This document shows positions 59,143 through 64,000 of a stretch of 64,000 nt of DNA, piece after piece. The stretch spans positions 1-64,000 of the forward strand of contig NZ_JAJALI010000009.1 of assembly GCF_020523795.1 (NCBI RefSeq), read 5' to 3'. The stretch is from Ancylobacter sp. Lp-2 (GTDB taxonomy: Bacteria; Pseudomonadota; Alphaproteobacteria; Rhizobiales; Xanthobacteraceae). The position numbers and the translations under genes were made by a program. The first letter of the stretch is position 1; each line of letters starts with the position of its first letter. The notes below the pieces were generated by a model. That model was not told the origin of the DNA and did no database searches. It worked only from the letters and a program-made list of their open reading frames with translations.

Positions 59143-60435
59143 ATGACGGACGGTTCGGCGCGCGCGTTTCTCGACAAGCTGTTCTCGGCGGCGGTGGCTG
59201 CCGCCCATCCCTCCACTTGCCTGCCCCCGGCGCTGCCGCCGCCGCCCGCCAATGGAAGGCTGATCCTGCTCGCCGCCGGCAAGGCGGCCGGCTCGATGCT
59301 GGAAGTCGCCGAATCCTACTATCTCGACCAGCTGGGCTTCGATCCTGCCCGTCTCGCCGGCATCGGCGTCGCCCGCCATGGCTATGGCCGGCCGACGCGG
59401 CTGCTGGAAATGGTGGAGGCCGGCCATCCGGTGCCGGACGCGGCGGGTCTCGCCGGTGCGCAGAAGGCAATCGACCTCGCCGCCTCGGCGACCGCCGACG
59501 ACCTGGTGCTGGTGCTGCTTTCCGGCGGCGCCTCGGCGAACTGGATCGCCCCGGCCTATGGCGTCGAGCTCGACGACAAGCGGGCGCTGACCAAGGCGCT
59601 GCTGCGCTCGGGCGCCAACATCACCGAGATCAACACCGTGCGTAAGCACCTCTCGCGCATCAAGGGCGGCCGGCTCGCCGCGCTGGCCCAGCCGGCGCAT
59701 GTGGTGACGCTGTCGATCTCCGATGTTCCGGGCGACGATCCGGCGGTGATCGGCTCCGGCCCCACCGTGCCGGATCCCTCGACGCTGGCCGAGGCGCGCG
59801 ACGTGCTGGCGCGCTACCGCATCGATCCGCCGCCGTCGGTCGCGGTCGCGCTGCGCGACACCGCCAATGAATCGCCCAAGCCGGGCGACGCGGCCTTTAC
59901 CAATGCCGAATATCACCTGATCTCCCGGCCGGCCGACAGCTTCGTCGCCACCGAGAAGCTGGTGCGCGAGGCCGGCTACGAGCCGGTTCTGCTCGGCGAC
60001 AATCTCGAGGGCGAGGCCCGCGAGGTGGCGGCGGCGCAGGCGGCGAAAGCCAGGGAATTGAAGGCGGCCGGCCGCAAGGCGGTGCTGATGTCCGGCGGCG
60101 AGCTCACCGTCACCATGCGCGGCAATGGTCGCGGCGGGCCGAACCAGGAATTCGCGCTGGCGCTAGCGGTGGCGCTGGAAGGCGCCAGCAATATCTACGC
60201 GGTGGCTGGCGATACCGACGGCACCGATGGCGGCGGCGGTGACGCCACCGACCCGGCCGGCGCCTATGTGCTGCCCGACACGCTGAAGCGTGCGGCCGCC
60301 GCCGGTCTCGATCCTGCCGCCTTTCTCGCCAATAACGATTCGACGAGCTTCTTCGAGGCGATCGGCGATCTGCTGGCGCCGGGCCCCACCTGCACCAACG
60401 TCAATGATTTCCGTGCCGTTCTCGTCGATCCCTGA
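59143..60435 (+). CDS. Glycerate 2-kinase, MOFRL family
   Basis: 430 residues from the ATG at 59143 behind AGGGG; an in-frame ATG at 59011 would add 44 unconserved residues. LLAAGKAAGSMLEVAE, VLLSGGASANW, RKHLSRIKGGRLA and SISDVPGDDPAVIGSGPT are the N-terminal blocks. The C-terminal MOFRL domain has GRGGPNQEFALALA and AGDTDGTDGGGGDATDPAGA. Members were named TtuD or hydroxypyruvate reductase but act mainly as glycerate 2-kinases. Confidence 0.9.
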   Translation: MTDGSARAFLDKLFSAAVAAAHPSTCLPPALPPPPANGRLILLAAGKAAGSMLEVAESYYLDQLGFDPARLAGIGVARHGYGRPTRLLEMVEAGHPVPDAAGLAGAQKAIDLAASATADDLVLVLLSGGASANWIAPAYGVELDDKRALTKALLRSGANITEINTVRKHLSRIKGGRLAALAQPAHVVTLSISDVPGDDPAVIGSGPTVPDPSTLAEARDVLARYRIDPPPSVAVALRDTANESPKPGDAAFTNAEYHLISRPADSFVATEKLVREAGYEPVLLGDNLEGEAREVAAAQAAKARELKAAGRKAVLMSGGELTVTMRGNGRGGPNQEFALALAVALEGASNIYAVAGDTDGTDGGGGDATDPAGAYVLPDTLKRAAAAGLDPAAFLANNDSTSFFEAIGDLLAPGPTCTNVNDFRAVLVDP

Positions 60436-60928
60436 GCTGTGGAAGTCGCGCCGGCTGGCGCGGCTGGGCCTTGCCGTGCTTGCCGCCCTGCCGGTCGTCG
60501 CCGCGCTGGCCCCGACCCCGGCGGCGGCGGATTTCCGCCTGTGCAACCGCTCCGGCAGCCGGGTCGGCATCGCGCTCGGCTACAAGGATGGCGAGGCCTG
60601 GGCGACCGAGGGGTGGTGGAATCTCGCCCCGAAGAGCTGCGAGACGCTGCTGCGCGGCGATCTGGTGGCGCGGTTCTACTACGTCTACGCGGTGGATTAC
60701 GACCAGGGCGGGGAATGGTCGGGCAAGGCCTTCATGTGCACCCGCGACAAGGAATTCACCATTCGCGGTATCGAGAACTGCCTGGCGCGCGGCTTCGACC
60801 GCACCGGCTTCTTCGAGGTCGACACCCAGGAACAGAAGAGCTGGACGGTGCAGCTGACCGACGGCGACCAGAAGCCCACCGCGCAGGCCGGTGGCGTGCC
60901 GCCGCTGCCGCCGTCCAAGGCGCCCTGA
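60404..60928 (+). CDS. Secreted DUF1036 protein
   Basis: 174 residues from the ATG at 60404, overlapping the end of the kinase gene by 32 bases. A signal peptide (cleavage near AAA-DF, about residue 40) leads to the DUF1036 core, with FRLCNRSGSRVGIALGYKDGEAWATEGWW, FYYVYAVDY, and Cys residues that may form disulphides. It is probably periplasmic; function unknown. The overlap suggests coupling with the kinase, though a working link is not obvious. Confidence 0.87.
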   Translation: MISVPFSSIPELWKSRRLARLGLAVLAALPVVAALAPTPAAADFRLCNRSGSRVGIALGYKDGEAWATEGWWNLAPKSCETLLRGDLVARFYYVYAVDYDQGGEWSGKAFMCTRDKEFTIRGIENCLARGFDRTGFFEVDTQEQKSWTVQLTDGDQKPTAQAGGVPPLPPSKAP

Positions 60929-61378
60929 GTTTCCCGCTTATCTGCTGCTCGCCGGTCGGATCCGGCCGCTGGCCCGTCGCTGCCCGAGAAGATGTCCGGC
61001 GGCCGGCATCAAGGGCTTGAGCGTCACGCCGCCCCAAGCCCTTGATGCCGGCAAGGGACCGGGAGCTGGAGGCCGCAAGCCGTCCGCCGCGACAGGCAAG
61101 GGAAGTTCCCGGCCTGCTTGGCTCGGCAAAAACCGGTTGCACCACCCACATGACCGCTTCCCCCGGCTATCGGGTAGCGAAGCATGTGGCTTGGCCGCCG
61201 TCATAAAATTCGTCTGCCGATCCGGTCGTTCCCGATGCCCGCGTGATCTCCCGTGGCCGCGCTGCAAATCCGGTCACAGGGGAACTGGCGGTATCCGCCC
61301 TGGGCTGGGCCGGCGAGCGTGCCGCCAGCGGGGCGGCCCCCGACCCCTTCCGGTGGAAAGGGCCGGGCCGTGGGCGTC
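60929..61378. other. 450-base gene-free stretch with a long inverted repeat
   Basis: No open frame here has a recognisable domain on either strand. It lies between convergent genes (DUF1036 and degP) and holds an 18-bp inverted repeat at 61002-61052 plus an imperfect one between CCACATG (~61145) and CATGTGG (~61183). It may be the eroded remains of a gene or mobile element. Confidence 0.4.
61002..61052. terminator. 18-bp inverted repeat, terminator-like
   Basis: Arms GCCGGCATCAAGGGCTTG (61002-61019) and its exact complement (61035-61052) enclose a 15-base loop. The stem starts 73 bases after the DUF1036 stop. No T run follows, so it is either a terminator or a palindromic repeat element. Confidence 0.5.
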
Positions 61379-62878
61379 TCAGTCCACCGGCAGCGCGGTG
61401 AAGCGCACCTGGCCGTCGGCGTCGGAGATCATCAGCAGCGCCGAGCGGCGGCCGTCCTTCTTCAGCGTCGCGATGCGGTTCTCCACGTCCTTCGGCGTGC
61501 CTGTCGCCTCCTGGTTCACCTCGACGATGAGGTTGCCGGCGACGAGGCCGCGATCGGCGGCGGGGGTGTTGGGTTCCACAGCCACGATCACCACGCCCTT
61601 GGCGTCGTCCTTCAGCTTGTACTTGGTGCGTAGCTCGGGGGTGAGCGCGGCGATCTCCAGCCCCATCAGCTTGGTGGTGGCCGTCGGCGCGGGCGCCGGC
61701 TTGTCGGGAGTCGCCGGAGCCTCGCTGTCGGCGGTCTTGTCGTCCTCTTCGAGGCGGCCGACGGTGAGCTTCAGCGTCTCTTCCTTGCCCTTGCGGATCA
61801 CCACGACGTCGACCTGCTTGTCGACCGGGGTATCGGCGACGATGATCGGCAGGGCACGCATGTCCTTCACGTCCTTGCCGTCGAACTTGACGATGACGTC
61901 GCCGGCCTTGATGCCGCCCTTGGCGGCGGGGCCGTCATCGGTCACCGAGCCGACGAGGGCGCCGCGCGTCTTGCCGAGCGACAGGCTCTCGGCGATCTCG
62001 TCTGTCACCTGCTGGATGCGCACGCCGACCCAGCCGCGCCGCGTCTCGCCGAACTCCTTCAGCTGCGCGATCACCGGCACCGCGGTGTTGGCCGGCACGG
62101 CGAAGCCGATGCCGATCGAGCCGCCCGAGGGCGAGATGATGGCGGTGTTGATGCCGATGACGTTGCCGTCCATGTCGAACAGCGGGCCGCCGGAATTGCC
62201 GCGGTTGATGGCGGCGTCGGTCTGCAGGAAATTGTCGTAGGGGCCGGAATTGATGTCGCGGTTGCGCGCCGAGATGACGCCGACGGTCAGCGTGCCGCCG
62301 AGGCCGAACGGGTTGCCGATCGCCATCACCCAGTCACCGACCCGCAGCACGTCGGAATCGCCGAACTTCACCGAGGTCAGCGTCTTGCCTTCCGGCGGGG
62401 TGACCTTGAGCAGCGCGAGGTCGACCTTGGTGTCGCGCCCGACCAACTCGGCCTTCAGCTTCGAGCCGTCGGCGAAGTTGGCATAGATCTCGTCGGCGTC
62501 GGCGATGACGTGGTTGTTGGTGACGATGAAGCCGGTCGGGTCGATGACGAAGCCCGAACCGAGCGAGGACACACGGCGCGGGCGTCCGCCACTATTATCG
62601 TCGCCCTGCTGCTGGCGCCGCTTGAAGAACTCCTCGAAGAATTCCTCGAAAGGCGAGCCCGGCGGCAGTTCCGGGGTCGGCACGCTGCGCGAGGGCGCGA
62701 CCGTCTGCGAAGTGGAGATGTTGACCACCGCGTCCATCACCCGTGCGGCGGTGTCGGCGACGGTGTCCGGACCCTTGGTGGCGGCGGCCATGGCAGGCGC
62801 GCCGAACAGCAGGGAGAGGCCGAGCATCGCGGCGAGCGACAGGCTGGAGAGAGCGGCGCCTCGATGGGGTGCGGACAT
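61379..62878 (-). CDS. degP: Periplasmic serine protease, DegP/DegQ family
   Basis: 499 residues from the ATG at 62878, behind GGAGG. Signal peptide 1-31 (AMA cleavage). The trypsin-like domain has catalytic H123 (NNHVI), D153 (KVDLALL) and S229 (RGNSGGPL), all intact, followed by two PDZ domains (~265-360 and ~400-495) joined by an Asp/Pro-rich linker. An Asn/Gly-rich loop near 90-100 fits the LA loop. It degrades or refolds envelope proteins. It is downstream of DUF2065 and hflC on the same strand. Confidence 0.95.
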   Translation of the reverse strand: MSAPHRGAALSSLSLAAMLGLSLLFGAPAMAAATKGPDTVADTAARVMDAVVNISTSQTVAPSRSVPTPELPPGSPFEEFFEEFFKRRQQQGDDNSGGRPRRVSSLGSGFVIDPTGFIVTNNHVIADADEIYANFADGSKLKAELVGRDTKVDLALLKVTPPEGKTLTSVKFGDSDVLRVGDWVMAIGNPFGLGGTLTVGVISARNRDINSGPYDNFLQTDAAINRGNSGGPLFDMDGNVIGINTAIISPSGGSIGIGFAVPANTAVPVIAQLKEFGETRRGWVGVRIQQVTDEIAESLSLGKTRGALVGSVTDDGPAAKGGIKAGDVIVKFDGKDVKDMRALPIIVADTPVDKQVDVVVIRKGKEETLKLTVGRLEEDDKTADSEAPATPDKPAPAPTATTKLMGLEIAALTPELRTKYKLKDDAKGVVIVAVEPNTPAADRGLVAGNLIVEVNQEATGTPKDVENRIATLKKDGRRSALLMISDADGQVRFTALPVD

Positions 62879-63085
62879 GGTGCCTCCTTCGCGTCCCGAC
62901 GGGGTCGCCCCTTTCCGCAGCGGTGCGGAACGGGGCTCCACCGGCGAACGCTTAACCGGGGGCGGGCGCGATGCAAGCCAAAAGCGCGCGAGCCGGGGTG
63001 CGGCACCGTCGCGAGATACCGCGCAGCGCGGAGCGCTGGCGGAAGACACGTTCCGCCGGATGCGCGGGGCACCCGGCGGACAGGG

Positions 63086-63271
63086 TCAGTGGCGGATGAG
63101 CCAGACCACCAGCAGGCCGATGAGGGCGCCGATGAGGCCGGCGATGCGCAAGGGCATGTCCGGCAGCTTTTCCATCGCCTCCATGGCCCGGCGCATAGCG
63201 CCGGGAGCCGCTGCCAGCATCAGGCCCTCGATGACCAGCACGAGGCCGAGCGCGACGATGAGGTCGGACAT
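63086..63271 (-). CDS. DUF2065 (YjeT-like) membrane protein
   Basis: 61 residues, two membrane helices (~3-23 and ~42-58) with a basic, Met-rich turn (RRAMEAMEKLPD). This matches DUF2065, usually encoded between hflC and degP in Alphaproteobacteria. It lies 12 bases after the hflC stop and so is in the same operon; its function is unknown. Confidence 0.87.
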   Translation of the reverse strand: MSDLIVALGLVLVIEGLMLAAAPGAMRRAMEAMEKLPDMPLRIAGLIGALIGLLVVWLIRH

Positions 63272-63283
63272 CGTCGCCCGAAC

Positions 63284-64000
63284 TCAGTTCGCCGGCTGCG
63301 CGGGCGCCGGGGCGGGGGCCGCCGCCGGGTTCGGCGCATTGAAGAAGCGGAAGAAGTCCGAGGTCGGGGAGACGACCATGCGGGTGTCGCTGTTCTTCAT
63401 GGCTTCCTCATAGGCCTGCATCGAGCGGTAGAAGTCGAAGAAGCCCTTATCCTGCCCATAGGCCTGCGCGAAGATCTCGTTGCGCTGGGCCTCGCCCTCG
63501 CCGCGCAGCTTGTCGCCGGCGGCGTTGGCCTCGGCGGTGATGATCGTCGAGTCGCGGTCGGCGCGGGCGCGGATGGTCTGCGCCTGCTCGCCGCCCTGGG
63601 CGCGGATCTCCGAGGCCTCGCGCTGGCGCTCGGTCTGCATACGCTGGAACACCGCCTGGCTGTTGGCCTCCGGCAGGTCGGCGCGGCGGATGCGCACGTC
63701 GATGACGTTGATGCCGAAATTCGCCGCCTCGCGGTTCACCTGGTCGCGGATGCGGGTCATCAGCGTCTCGCGCTCGTCGCGCACCACCTGGGTGAAGGTG
63801 CTCTCGCCGAGCACGCGGCGCAGCGACGAGTTGAGGAAGGTGGCGAGGCGGGAGTTGGCGCCTTCCACCGTGCCCACCGCCTGGTAGAAGCGCAGCGGGT
63901 TGGTGATGCGGTAGCGGGCGAAGGCGTCGACGACGAGGCGCTTCTGGTCGGCGGCGATCACTTCCTGCGAGGGGTTCTCGAGGTCGAGGATGCGCTTGTC
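63284..64000 (-). CDS. hflC: HflC, modulator of FtsH protease (N-terminal part cut by window edge)
   Basis: 238 C-terminal residues are visible; the frame runs off the window. VIAADQKRLVVDAFARYRITNPLRFYQAVG and the SSLRRVLG block belong to the SPFH/band 7 domain. VIDVRIRRADLPEANSQAVFQRMQTERQREA is the HflC helix, and the C-terminus is Ala/Pro-rich. With HflK (expected next, outside the window) it forms a membrane cage around FtsH. Context with DUF2065 and degP supports the call. Confidence 0.93.
   Translation of the reverse strand, partial: DKRILDLENPSQEVIAADQKRLVVDAFARYRITNPLRFYQAVGTVEGANSRLATFLNSSLRRVLGESTFTQVVRDERETLMTRIRDQVNREAANFGINVIDVRIRRADLPEANSQAVFQRMQTERQREASEIRAQGGEQAQTIRARADRDSTIITAEANAAGDKLRGEGEAQRNEIFAQAYGQDKGFFDFYRSMQAYEEAMKNSDTRMVVSPTSDFFRFFNAPNPAAAPAPAPAQPAN

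Noticed and set aside
61341..61365. Terminator for degP on the minus strand
   Set aside because: The candidate stem has a mismatch in the middle and no T run; too weak to list.

Overview
The window is a gene-dense, very GC-rich stretch of an alphaproteobacterial chromosome. The gene order (rsmH-ftsL-ftsI-murE-murF-mraY-murD-ftsW-murG-murC-murB-(ddlB)-ftsQ-ftsA-ftsZ-lpxC-bamD-recN-ligA), the class A RNase P RNA, a GapR homologue, a likely CtrA site and the many family-level matches point to Hyphomicrobiales (Rhizobiales). Codon use and the style of the small proteins suggest a Xanthobacteraceae-like genus, but that last step is inference.

Layout. 1-5.4 kb: the tail of an unknown gene, an extensin-like lipoprotein, then a leftward set (a methyltransferase-fold protein, an unusual DapB-like protein, rnpB, a lytic transglycosylase, an AmiD-type amidase). 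5.7-25.5 kb: the division and cell-wall (dcw) cluster on the plus strand. It makes the UDP-MurNAc-pentapeptide (MurC/D/E/F with MurB), lipid I and II (MraY, MurG), and the divisome (FtsL, FtsI, FtsW, FtsQ, FtsA, FtsZ). Three things are irregular: no mraZ lies in front of rsmH; a metallo-beta-lactamase-fold gene sits on the opposite strand between mraY and murD; and ddlB between murB and ftsQ is a broken remnant that carries a perfect TTAA-N7-TTAA (CtrA-type) motif. 25.8-32.1 kb: outer-membrane and DNA-maintenance genes (lpxC, bamD, recN, ligA). 32.1-43.7 kb: mixed housekeeping and accessory genes (isochorismatase-like hydrolase, DUF3309, M24 peptidase, LysE exporter, periplasmic binding protein, UvrD helicase, HicAB toxin-antitoxin, PrmA, thioesterase, FAD-linked oxidase). 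43.8-53 kb: a large AsmA-like protein, serB/miaA, an NTF2-like protein, MsrQ and purEK. 53-57.2 kb: an L,D-transpeptidase and an M15-type peptidase, both acting on peptidoglycan. 57.3-64 kb: the gapR-DUF1244-formylglutamate amidohydrolase operon, a glycerate kinase with a DUF1036 protein, and degP-DUF2065-hflC (hflC runs off the end).

I see no prophage, no insertion sequence, no CRISPR array, no tRNA or rRNA gene, and no secondary-metabolite cluster. The points most worth checking are the ddlB decay with the retained CtrA-like site, the DapB homologue that lacks the active-site histidines, the opposite-strand insertion in the dcw cluster, and the palindromic intergenic element that supplies the stop codon of a neighbouring gene.
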